NCBI GenBank assembly: GCA_028685815.1
Contig: JAQUDG010000012.1
Coordinates: 1 to 36,941, forward strand
Reading direction: 5' to 3'
Origin: Desulfuromonas sp.
GTDB lineage: Bacteria; Desulfobacterota; Desulfuromonadia; Desulfuromonadales; Desulfuromonadaceae
DNA: 36,941 bases
Positions 17,532 through 25,039 of this stretch are shown here, one piece after another (the first letter of the stretch is position 1; each line of letters starts with the position of its first letter). The notes below the pieces were generated by a model that saw nothing but the letters and a program-made list of their open reading frames with translations, made no database searches and was not told the origin of the DNA. The position numbers and the translations under genes are program-made.

Positions 17532-18073
17532 ATGCTTAAACTTGATAAGTCTGATTTTGTGGGAAAAGGGCTTCATCGGGAATGCTACAGAATAATGCCC
17601 TTTGCGTCAAGGTGGTTGTTGCAGGGAATGACGATGAAACTAGACGCGAGAAAAAGTATTACCGCCACCTGGAGAAAAGAAATATCAGCTGGGAGATGAT
17701 TCCCGAATACCATGGCGATGTAGAGACGAATCTGGGGACTGGTTCTGTTTTTGATTTGATCGTTGACCACGACGGTGCGGTGGCAAAAACGCTTGAGTAT
17801 TATCTGGCTTCTAATGAAAAAACTGAGGCCCACGGCGCTGAACTGAAGCAGGCCTTAGTGTCACTGAAAGAATATCTGCTTGCGCATAGAATCATAACCA
17901 TGACGCTCAAACCCAAAAATATAGTGTACCCACTGGTGGGTGCGGTGGAACCGCGTCTGGTTGTTATCGATAACATCGGAAATTCTGATTTTATTCCTGT
18001 GTGTAATTACAATGATTTCTTTGCCAGAAAAAAATCCTCAGGAAATGGCAAAAGTTTGAAGAATCAATGTTAA
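17532..18073 (+). pseudogene. yrbL: YrbL-like protein (PhoP regulatory network family), frameshifted near the N-terminus
   Basis: The proper start is ATG 17532 with GGAG 8 bases upstream, giving DFVGKGLHRECYR, the expected YrbL N-terminus (glycine-rich loop and HRxCY). After about base 17590 the homology jumps to another frame: NALCVKVV, then YRHLEKRNISW, a GDVETNLGTGSVFDLI segment, LKPKNI and DNIGNSDFIPV, all YrbL-like. The translated frame would stop near 17700. Compared with E. coli YrbL about three residues plus one base are missing at the break, so a small deletion is likely. YrbL proteins have a kinase-like fold (LKPxNI and DN recall protein-kinase loops), and E. coli yrbL is PhoP-controlled. 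A frame beginning at 17582 codes for the remaining 163 residues. A sequencing error is not excluded. Confidence 0.75.
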
Positions 18074-18158
18074 ATGATTACCCTAGTAATACCACTCTGC
18101 AGCAGATGCTTTCAACCGTGCGCTGCTGAAGTTGAGTGCCCACCATACGTGGCATTGA

Positions 18159-18205
18159 AACACAAACACCCCCGCTGCTCATAGAACAACGGGGGCGTTT
18201 GTGTT
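18159..18205. terminator. strong inverted repeat between convergent yrbL and kamA
   Basis: Bases 18159-18174 pair with 18190-18205 across a 15-base loop, with only one mismatch, and contain a CCCCCG/CGGGGG core flanked by ACAAAC/GTTTGT. It lies exactly between two convergent genes, which is the position expected for a bidirectional terminator. Confidence 0.75.
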
Positions 18206-18224
18206 CGTACGACATCGCTGCGAG

Positions 18225-19313
18225 TCAGCCGTTGTCGTTGACCACCTTGCGGATCAGTTCCTTCTCCGCTTTTGAAGCTGCATTCACGTAGGAGTAGGTC
18301 TCACCCAAGTAGTTTTTCAGAATCACTTCCGCACCAAGTGACTGCAGGTATTCGGGGAGCAGCGGGATCTTACCCCCACCACCAGGGGCATCGATGACAA
18401 ATGCTGGCACCGCCATCCCTGAAGTGTGACCCCGCAGGGCGCGGATCACTTCGAGTCCTTCTTCAACGCTGGTGCGGAAGTGATCGGTCCCCTGTACCAG
18501 ATCCGCCTGATAGATGTAGTAAGGGCGCACCCGAATCGCCAGCAATTTCTGCATCAACGACTTCATCACTAGTGGGTCGTCATTTATACCGCGCATCAGC
18601 ACCGTCTGGTTCCCCAGAGGTATTCCCGCATCAGCGAGGCGAGCGCAGGCCTTAGAAGACTGCTCGGTGATCTCGTCCGGATGGTTGAAGTGGGTGTTGA
18701 TAAACAGCGGATGATGCTTACGCAGCATCCGCACCAGGTTCAAGGTGATGCGCATCGGCAATACCACCGGCACCCGTGTGCCGATACGGATGATCTGCAC
18801 GTGGGGGATGGCGCGCAAGCGGGTCAAAATCGAATCAAGCTTTTCGTCTGAGAGCAACAATGGATCTCCACCCGAGACAATGACGTCGCGGATCTGCGGA
18901 TTCTGGCTGATGTAGTCGATTCCGGCGCTGATGGTCTCACTGGTCACGCGCATGTTTTCGCCACCAACCTTGCGCTTCCGGGTGCAGAAGCGGCAATACA
19001 TGGCGCACTCCGAAGATACCAGAAACAGGACGCGATCTGGGTAGCGGTGTACTAAGTTCGGCACCGGGCTCTGATTCTCCTCCTCGAGAGGATCATAGAG
19101 ACACACGCTATCCTGAATTTCAAGGAGGTCGGGAACTGCCTGCTTCCAGATTGGGTCGCCCACTTCCTTGATCAGGCTAAGATAGTAGGCGGGAACCCGC
19201 ATGGGATATTTGGCCACAACCTCTTCTAGAGGACGGGGATCAACGCCGAAACGGCGGGTCAAGATGCCGGGGCTAGTGATGCTTGCCTGTAGCTGTTTTT
19301 GCCAGGTTTCCAT
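18225..19313 (-). CDS. kamA: lysine 2,3-aminomutase (radical SAM, PLP-dependent)
   Basis: The 362-residue enzyme should convert L-lysine to L-beta-lysine using [4Fe-4S]/SAM radical chemistry and PLP. The cluster motif is C103-AMY-C107-RF-C110. Arg112, Asp271, Asp308 and the PLP lysine Lys315 (PGGGGK) correspond to Arg134, Asp293, Asp330 and Lys337 of the Clostridium subterminale enzyme. All seven positions are shifted by a constant 22, so nothing is inserted or lost in between. The two aspartates hold the lysine side-chain amine; glutamate mutases lack them. The zinc-binding cysteine tail of the clostridial enzyme is missing. ATG 19313 has AAGGAG 6 bases upstream; an in-frame TTG at 19340 overlaps the previous stop. 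Last gene of a four-gene operon. Confidence 0.93.
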   Translation of the reverse strand: METWQKQLQASITSPGILTRRFGVDPRPLEEVVAKYPMRVPAYYLSLIKEVGDPIWKQAVPDLLEIQDSVCLYDPLEEENQSPVPNLVHRYPDRVLFLVSSECAMYCRFCTRKRKVGGENMRVTSETISAGIDYISQNPQIRDVIVSGGDPLLLSDEKLDSILTRLRAIPHVQIIRIGTRVPVVLPMRITLNLVRMLRKHHPLFINTHFNHPDEITEQSSKACARLADAGIPLGNQTVLMRGINDDPLVMKSLMQKLLAIRVRPYYIYQADLVQGTDHFRTSVEEGLEVIRALRGHTSGMAVPAFVIDAPGGGGKIPLLPEYLQSLGAEVILKNYLGETYSYVNAASKAEKELIRKVVNDNG

Positions 19314-19336
19314 GGCGAGCTCCTTAGGTGGTGTTT

Positions 19337-19807
19337 TCAATGCTGAAAACGTTTGACATAAGTGATGCGGTCGTCTCCGGGGCGGTAGAAATCACGGATG
19401 CATGATTCCTCTAAGTAGCCGGCCTGCTGGTAAAATTTACGCGTACGGGTGTAGCTACCCTGTGAAGAGGTCTCCAGACAGAGCATTCTTGCGCCTGCGA
19501 TCCGCAGACGTTTTTCCACTTCCTGCATCAGTTGGCGGCCAATCCCTTCTCCGTGCAGATCGGGGTCAGTGGCGATCCAGTAAAGATCGTAGTTTTTAAG
19601 TGTCATTGGCACCGGGCCGAATAGGGCGAATCCGGCCACTGCTCTTTTGTAGTCAGCGACGATTACTTGATAATCTTGCTGCTCTGGGTCGTTGAGGACT
19701 GTTTCCAGCAGTTCCATGGCGCAGGTGACCTCTACCTCGGTAAAGGCCTGAGTGGCGACCAGGATCTGACGCAACATAAGCAGATCGGAAGCAAGCAGTT
19801 TACGCAT
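19337..19807 (-). CDS. GNAT-family N-acetyltransferase in the kamA operon
   Basis: The 156-residue single-domain GNAT protein has the acetyl-CoA loop in HGEGIGRQLMQEVE (motif A, Q/RxxGxG type) preceded by the strand DLYWIATDPDLHG. The C-terminal motif B region contains TRKFYQQAGY. It overlaps the end of ATP-grasp B by 8 bases, has GGAG 7 bases before its ATG, and lies 23 bases before the aminomutase start. By analogy with ablA/ablB of methanogens and some bacteria, where a GNAT enzyme acetylates beta-lysine on its side-chain nitrogen, it could acetylate beta-lysine or a peptide made from it. It is much shorter than AblB as I remember that family, so the analogy is functional rather than orthologous. 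Confidence 0.85.
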   Translation of the reverse strand: MRKLLASDLLMLRQILVATQAFTEVEVTCAMELLETVLNDPEQQDYQVIVADYKRAVAGFALFGPVPMTLKNYDLYWIATDPDLHGEGIGRQLMQEVEKRLRIAGARMLCLETSSQGSYTRTRKFYQQAGYLEESCIRDFYRPGDDRITYVKRFQH

Positions 19808-20822
19808 TGGTGTTCTCCATTCGGGTAAGACATAACTTCAAAATTCGATCAATCAGAGCCGGATAGTCCAGCCCTGCCGCACAGGCCGCACGGGCAAAAC
19901 CTGCGGATGGGGAGATGTCGGGGTTGGCGTTGACTTCGAGAATGTAAGGAATTCCGTCGCGCATGCGGATATCGACGCGAGCGTAATCGCGACAGCCGAG
20001 CAAGCGGCAGGCTTGGAGTGCTGCCGCCTGGAGGGTTTCTTCCTCCTCTAGCACCAATGGCGCTGGACAGACCGGTTCGGTCGCAACATATTCGGCGGAA
20101 TCCTCCAGCCATTTGCCCGCGTAGCTGACAATCTGACGCTCTAAACCTGTTTGGAAACAGATCTCCGAGATTGGTAGCGCTTCGAGAGAGCCATCCCCGA
20201 TTACTGCTGCGTTAAACTCGCGCCCGGCGATAAACTCTTCCACCAGTGCACCTTGGTGGTAACGGGTGTGGATGTATGCAACGCGGCTGCGCAAGGCGCC
20301 CATATCACTGACGACACTCTCTGCGCCGATCCCGATAGAGGCGTCTTCGAGATAGGGTTTAACGATCAGCGGCCAGCTCGATGCCATCTTTTCTGGCAGC
20401 TTCTCCGGTAGCGACTCGCCCGGTTGAATCAGCAGGTAGTCTGGTGTGGGTAGATTGTGGCGTACCAGCAGGTCTTTGGTCAGCGCTTTATTTTGGGTCA
20501 GGCCAAGGGTCAGGGCGGGTGAACCGGTGTGCGCCAGGCCGAGCAGGTCAAGTAGTGCTGCGATATGCAGCTCGCGGCTACTCTGGCCCCAGAAGCCTTC
20601 ACAGAGGTTGAAAACCAGCTGCGGCTGCAGCTTCTGCAACACACACACAAAAGGGGTGATTTTGGCACCGAGAGGCACCAGCGTGGGTGTATGCCCGAGG
20701 AGTGTAAGGGCCGCAGCGACCGCTTCCGCTTCGACTTCAGCACCAGCCTCAGAGATGCGATCCTGCTGCTCACCGCGCAGCGGTACGGCAGGGGCTAAGT
20801 TAAAGCAGACGGCGATATTCAT
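19800..20822 (-). CDS. ATP-grasp ligase B, D-alanine-D-alanine-ligase-like
   Basis: The 340-residue protein has the Ddl-type ATP-grasp layout. The N-terminal Rossmann-like domain has the NLCEGFWGQSSRE motif. The central domain holds the nucleotide lysines (LIVKPYLEDASIGIG), and the C-terminal domain the metal ligands (ARVDIRMRDGIPYILEVNANPDI; Asp, Glu and Asn). These enzymes activate a carboxylate as acyl phosphate and join it to an amine. The D-Ala-specific loops of true Ddl are not evident, and two such genes in a lysine-aminomutase operon argue for a peptide or amide product other than cell-wall D-Ala-D-Ala. It overlaps ligase A by 23 bases and the GNAT gene by 8 bases, so translation is probably coupled. 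GGGGGA lies 5 bases before ATG. Confidence 0.85.
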   Translation of the reverse strand: MNIAVCFNLAPAVPLRGEQQDRISEAGAEVEAEAVAAALTLLGHTPTLVPLGAKITPFVCVLQKLQPQLVFNLCEGFWGQSSRELHIAALLDLLGLAHTGSPALTLGLTQNKALTKDLLVRHNLPTPDYLLIQPGESLPEKLPEKMASSWPLIVKPYLEDASIGIGAESVVSDMGALRSRVAYIHTRYHQGALVEEFIAGREFNAAVIGDGSLEALPISEICFQTGLERQIVSYAGKWLEDSAEYVATEPVCPAPLVLEEEETLQAAALQACRLLGCRDYARVDIRMRDGIPYILEVNANPDISPSAGFARAACAAGLDYPALIDRILKLCLTRMENTNA

Positions 20823-21867
20823 TGACGTCCCCCTGATTGAGCTGCAGGCGGGCGCAGGCGGCGTCCACCACGCTGAGGATCAGTTGCGTATAATCGAGTC
20901 CGGCAGCGCGGGCGGCCTTTGGGAAACAGCTGTTCTGTTCCGGCCGCGGCAGGATGCCGGGGAGGGGATTCAGTTCGATGATCTGGGGATGTCCGGTCGG
21001 ATCAAGGCGCACGTCGATGCGGCACCAGTCGCGGCAACCGAGCGCTTTGAACGCCTTGCGGCACACCTCTTCGATCTGGCGCTGCAACAAGGGTTCGAGC
21101 GTAGCCGGGCAGCTGAAGATCTGCAGTGGCTCCTCTTCGGTATCCCAGATCCATTTGGCTTCAAAGGAATAAATCGGGTTGCCCCCCGGCGGCAAACTGT
21201 CGAAATTTATCTCGACGAGCGGTAGCACGTGCAGATTTGCGCCGTTACCAAGCAGGGCTACGGTGAATTCCCGCCCGGGGAGATATTCCTCCACTAGCGC
21301 ACTCTGTTGGTAGGTCGAAATCACCCACTCAACCTGCTGCACCAGCTCTTTGCGATTGCGTACCAGTGCCTTGTCGGTGATCCCCTTGCTTGAACCCTCC
21401 AGCGGCGGCTTGACCATTAGTGGATAGCGCAGGCGTTTCGGCAGTTCAAGCGCAGAGTTGACCACCCAGAAATGGGGCGACGGCACCTGATGCTGGGCCA
21501 GAATTTCCTTGGTACGGCGTTTGTCGAGACACAGGCCAAGGGTGACAGGATCGCTGCCGGTATAGGGGAGCTGCTGCATCTCAAAGATTGCCGGCATTTG
21601 GGCTTCGCGGCTGGCGCCGTGCAGTCCTTCGGCAATATTGAAAACCAGGTCTGGTTTTAAGGTGCGCAGTTTTTCGAAGGCGTTAAGGTCAGCGTTGACC
21701 AGCGACACTTCATGGCGGGTCGCCAGTGCTGCTGCGACCGCATTGATGGTGTGGATGTCATCCCATTCAGCGTAGATATCAGCGCTGGGATGGCCAGGAG
21801 GTTCCGACGGAGGCTCGTCGCTTGCGACGGACTCCTCGCGTAAATTGAATACAAGTGCAATCTGCAT
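20800..21867 (-). CDS. ATP-grasp ligase A, D-alanine-D-alanine-ligase-like
   Basis: First gene of the aminomutase operon, 355 residues. It shares its fold with ligase B: NIAEGLHGASRE in the N-terminal domain, YPLMVKPPLEGSSKGI in the nucleotide domain and CRIDVRLDPTGHPQIIELN with the Mg-binding Asp/Glu/Asn. The two ligases are clearly paralogous but divergent (a different spacing after the first strand, and an acidic insert near residue 30 here), so they may act on different acceptors or in sequence. ATG 21867 is chosen over an upstream in-frame start at 21924 because GGGG lies 7 bases upstream and the family begins 'IALVFNL' right after the start. Substrates are not predictable from sequence alone; a beta-lysine derivative is the contextual guess. 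Confidence 0.85.
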   Translation of the reverse strand: MQIALVFNLREESVASDEPPSEPPGHPSADIYAEWDDIHTINAVAAALATRHEVSLVNADLNAFEKLRTLKPDLVFNIAEGLHGASREAQMPAIFEMQQLPYTGSDPVTLGLCLDKRRTKEILAQHQVPSPHFWVVNSALELPKRLRYPLMVKPPLEGSSKGITDKALVRNRKELVQQVEWVISTYQQSALVEEYLPGREFTVALLGNGANLHVLPLVEINFDSLPPGGNPIYSFEAKWIWDTEEEPLQIFSCPATLEPLLQRQIEEVCRKAFKALGCRDWCRIDVRLDPTGHPQIIELNPLPGILPRPEQNSCFPKAARAAGLDYTQLILSVVDAACARLQLNQGDVNEYRRLL

Positions 21868-22178
21868 GTGATAACCCCTTAAAAGCCGTGGTGCGAAGTG
21901 ACTCCCCCTGTGGGAGTTTGGCATTCATTCGGTGTGGGAGCCTGGCGGCTATGGCTGTAAAAAGGGGTTACTTTTTAAGCTGTGGTCGTTACGCTTTTCC
22001 CGCACCGAAATACCGTTGTTTTGAGCCTATACGCGCCCTGAATTTCCTTGTCAATATAAAAATAACAGGCATTTCGCAGGAGTAAAATTTATCTGTGCGA
22101 ATTTGTGGATAACTGCTTTACGCAAGGCTTTTTCATGCTAGTGTTTAATTCATTGCCGTATAATTTTGAGGTAAAAAT
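21868..22178. other. divergent promoter region between the ligase/aminomutase operon and the GNAT-HDAC gene
   Basis: These 311 bases must drive both directions. A short direct repeat, TGTGGGAG-YY-TGGC, occurs at 21909-21922 and 21933-21946. A perfect TATAAT at 22159-22164 is too close to the GNAT-HDAC start to be its -10. TTGTCA near 22050 could be a -35 for the plus strand, but its -10 is unclear. No operator or riboswitch structure was recognised. Confidence 0.35.
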
Positions 22179-23936
22179 ATGTTTAGTATCCGTCGTGTGT
22201 TTGATGATGTTTTCCCCATCAATCGTCAGGCTGTTGCCCAGGTGCAGCAGATTCTGCGCGATCAATTTCCGCAGCTGGCAAAATATGACGTCGCCAAGAT
22301 CCCCGACCTGCTGCTCAATCCTCTTAAACATAAATTTCGCTCCATCGTGTATGTGGCCGAAGACCCGCATGGCATGATCAAAGGGTTTGCCCTGCTCTCG
22401 CATGATGCTCAACTGCAATTCTGTTATCTCGACTATATTTCCGCCGCGAAGAATGTCACTGGCGGCGGAATCGGTGGAGCGCTGTATGAGCATGTGCGTG
22501 AGGAAGCGCTGGCACTGGGAGTGTACGGGATATTTTTCGAGTGTCTGCCTGATGACCCACGGCTGTGTGAAGATCCGTTGATCCTCAAGCAGAACCGCGC
22601 ACGTCTTAAGTTTTACGAAGCCTATCAGGCGTATCCCATTATTGGTACCGCCTACGAAACACCCGTCAATCTGGATGATTGCGACAATCCACCATACTTG
22701 GTGTTCGATTCACTCGGGCAGTCCCTGGAGCTGAGTGCGGATGCAGCGCAAAAGATTGTGCGCGCCATTCTGGAACGGCGCTACGGGCATCTATGCCCGA
22801 AAGAGTATATCGAGCGGGTGGTCGCCTCGTTTAGCGATGACCCAATCCGCCTGCGGCCGCCGCAATATGTGAAGGTGCAGCAGACTGAAAAACTTCGACC
22901 TGCGACCGGTAAGTTTAAGCGCATTGCGCTGGCAATCAATGATCGCCACGATATCCACCACATCAAGGAACGGGGTTATGTCGAGGCGCCGGTGCGGATT
23001 CGCTCCATTCTCAAGGAGTTGGACAAACTCGATATTTTCGAAAAAATTGAGGTTAAGAATTACGCGGAGAAGCATCTGCGCGCTGTGCACAGCGTAGAAT
23101 ACATCAACTATTTTAAGCGTATGTGCCAGACCCTCGAACCGGGGAAGTCGGTATACCCGTATGTTTTTCCCTTGCGTAACGCGGCTCGTCCTCCCAAAGA
23201 GATGGCGGTACGCGCCGGGTATTACTGCATCGACACCTTTACCCCACTCAATCAGAATGCGTGGAAGGCGGCCAGGCGCGCGGTGGACTGTGCCCTTTCC
23301 TGTGCAGATGAATTGCTCGAAGGGCAACGGCTAGCTTATGCGCTGGTGCGTCCACCAGGCCATCATGCGGAGTATAAGGCTTTCGGTGGGTTCTGTTATT
23401 TCAACAGCGCTGCGGTGGCCGCCCAATATCTGAGCAAGTTCGGGCGCGTGGCCCTGCTCGATATTGATTATCATCACGGCAACGGTCAACAGACGATTTT
23501 TTATCAGCGCAGCGATGTGTTAACGGTTTCACTCCATGGGCATCCCCGTTTTGCTTATCCTTACTTTTGTGGCTTCGAGGACGAGGTTGGGGAAGGCGAG
23601 GGAAAGGGATATAATCTTAATCTGCCATTGCCCGAACAGCTCAAATTTGAGGAATACTCCAAGGCGCTGCATAAAGGAATCAGGCGAATTAAGCGCCATA
23701 AGCCGGTATATCTGCTTGTTTGTTTGGGGTTGGATACCGCCAAGGGTGATCCGACCGGAACCTGGAACTTTACGGCTAAAGATTTTGCCGCGCTAGGACG
23801 TATCCTTGGACAAATACATCTGCCCACATTGGTGATGCAGGAGGGGGGGTATAATAATCGCTCCATCGGGGTGAATGCGCGTAACTTCTTCAGTGGGTTG
23901 TGGGACGGTTGTTTCACGCCTTCTTCGCCAGGTTAA
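22179..23936 (+). CDS. fusion of GNAT acetyltransferase and HDAC/acetylpolyamine-amidohydrolase domains
   Basis: The 585-residue protein joins two opposite activities. Residues 1-160 form a GNAT domain with the acetyl-CoA loop TGGGIGGALYEH (94-105). Residues about 245-580 form a class II HDAC-like deacetylase with the catalytic pair His395-His396 (RPPGHHAEY), zinc ligands Asp430, His432 (DIDYHHGNG) and Asp519 (LGLDT), and the transition-state tyrosine Tyr558 (EGGYNN). All expected catalytic residues are present. Relatives of the second half deacetylate acetylpolyamines or acyl-lysine-like amines. GAGG lies 7 bases before ATG 22179. It is divergent from the aminomutase operon, 311 bases away, so an acetylated beta-lysine or polyamine-like compound is a reasonable substrate guess. 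Confidence 0.9.
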   Translation: MFSIRRVFDDVFPINRQAVAQVQQILRDQFPQLAKYDVAKIPDLLLNPLKHKFRSIVYVAEDPHGMIKGFALLSHDAQLQFCYLDYISAAKNVTGGGIGGALYEHVREEALALGVYGIFFECLPDDPRLCEDPLILKQNRARLKFYEAYQAYPIIGTAYETPVNLDDCDNPPYLVFDSLGQSLELSADAAQKIVRAILERRYGHLCPKEYIERVVASFSDDPIRLRPPQYVKVQQTEKLRPATGKFKRIALAINDRHDIHHIKERGYVEAPVRIRSILKELDKLDIFEKIEVKNYAEKHLRAVHSVEYINYFKRMCQTLEPGKSVYPYVFPLRNAARPPKEMAVRAGYYCIDTFTPLNQNAWKAARRAVDCALSCADELLEGQRLAYALVRPPGHHAEYKAFGGFCYFNSAAVAAQYLSKFGRVALLDIDYHHGNGQQTIFYQRSDVLTVSLHGHPRFAYPYFCGFEDEVGEGEGKGYNLNLPLPEQLKFEEYSKALHKGIRRIKRHKPVYLLVCLGLDTAKGDPTGTWNFTAKDFAALGRILGQIHLPTLVMQEGGYNNRSIGVNARNFFSGLWDGCFTPSSPG

Positions 23937-23977
23937 GCTTTGGTCGCGGGTGTCTATATCTGTTCAAGGGGGGAACT

Positions 23978-24208
23978 ATGACTAAAAACATGGCAGATAA
24001 ATTTAAGGTTGGCGATCACGTCACTTGGAACTCGGAGGCGGGACGCGTCGGCGGTATAATTCAAAAAATCCATAAGCGTGACTTTGAATTTAAGGGCTAC
24101 ACCCACCATGCTTCTGTGGCTGCACCGCAATATGAGATCAAAAGCGACAAAACTGAACATATTGCGGCCCACATGGGTAGCGCCTTGACAAAGTCTCCAT
24201 CCACTTAG
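23978..24208 (+). CDS. DUF2945/HVA1-type small TUDOR-like protein
   Basis: The 76-residue protein contains KVGDHVTWNSEAGRVGG, IIQKIHKRDFEFKG and an APQYEIKSDKTEHIAAH segment, the pattern of the DUF2945 (hypervirulence-associated protein, TUDOR-like) family. These are small beta-barrel proteins without a settled function. ATG 23978 follows a GGGGGGA ribosome site by about 4 bases, and the longer frame upstream overlaps the deacetylase end without a site. The next gene starts 7 bases after its stop, so the two are probably co-transcribed. No membrane or export signal. Confidence 0.82.
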   Translation: MTKNMADKFKVGDHVTWNSEAGRVGGIIQKIHKRDFEFKGYTHHASVAAPQYEIKSDKTEHIAAHMGSALTKSPST

Positions 24209-24215
24209 GTGAAAT

Positions 24216-24776
24216 ATGGCGTTTCCATTTTATACCATCGGTCATTCTACCCGCACAATCGAGGAGTTTGTTGAACTGCTACGCCCAGTCAAAGTGACGC
24301 TCGTGGTCGACATCCGCTCAATTCCGCAATCTCGCACCAACCCACAGTACAATCAAGAGACGCTGCCGAAACACCTAGCGCCGCATGAAATCGCCTATGC
24401 CCATTGCGCGAGATTGGGCGGCTTGCGCGGCAAGAGTAAGGAGATTTCGGCGAACGTAAACGGCTTCTGGGAAAATCAGGGTTTTCATAACTACGCTGAC
24501 TATGCCCTCACGCAGGAGTTCCGCGTCGGTCTGGAGCAATTGATAGCCTTGGGGCGAGAAAAGCGCTGCGTCGTAATGTGTGCTGAAGCGGTTTGGTGGC
24601 GCTGCCATCGGCGGATTGTTACGGATTATCTCCTGGCTCGTGGTGAATTAGTTTTTCATCTTATGGGAAACGCCAGGGTCGAAGCGGCGCATCTTACCCC
24701 CAGCGGGCAGATCCAGGCGCATGGGCTGGTGGTCTATACGGCAGAGAAATCAAAGGGAAATGGGGCGATGAAGTGA
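24216..24776 (+). CDS. DUF488 family protein
   Basis: The 186-residue protein starts with FYTIGHSTRTIEEFVELL. It then has VDIRSIPQSRTNPQYN, an LGGLRG segment and the signature VVMCAEAVWWRCHRRIVTDY, with Cys, Glu and Cys-His-Arg conserved in DUF488. The family is found in most bacteria and is thought to have a nucleic-acid or nucleotide-related role, but this is unproven. It follows the DUF2945-like gene by 7 bases with AGGTG before its ATG. The protein is cytoplasmic and complete. Confidence 0.88.
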   Translation: MAFPFYTIGHSTRTIEEFVELLRPVKVTLVVDIRSIPQSRTNPQYNQETLPKHLAPHEIAYAHCARLGGLRGKSKEISANVNGFWENQGFHNYADYALTQEFRVGLEQLIALGREKRCVVMCAEAVWWRCHRRIVTDYLLARGELVFHLMGNARVEAAHLTPSGQIQAHGLVVYTAEKSKGNGAMK

Positions 24777-25039
24777 ACCTGAATCGAGATCACCTTGTCG
24801 GCTAAGACATGTCGAAGGCAGAGAGGCCGGTGTCGGTCTGCGCTTGACTCAGATTGAATCTTTTGGAATCTTTATGCATGTAGCTAGTGGGGCGTTGGTT
24901 TTGCGCTGCGCAATATCTGCGCTATCATTGGACCATCGGTTACACTTGGGGTGCACCATCGCCAGCGCCAGAGTTAATGTGCTGGGCAAGCTAGAATTGC
25001 CTTATTGCCCCGAGCCTTATTGCTTTAAAGGAGTCTTAA

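Noticed and set aside
18225-21867. N-acetylglutaminylglutamine amide (NAGGN) osmolyte operon
   Set aside because: That system has an asparagine-synthase-like gene and a GNAT/ATP-grasp fusion; here there is no amidotransferase, the GNAT and ligases are separate and an aminomutase is present.
22159-22164. TATAAT as -10 of the GNAT-deacetylase gene
   Set aside because: Transcription would start about 8 bases before the ATG and exclude the GAGG ribosome site; the -35 position has no match.
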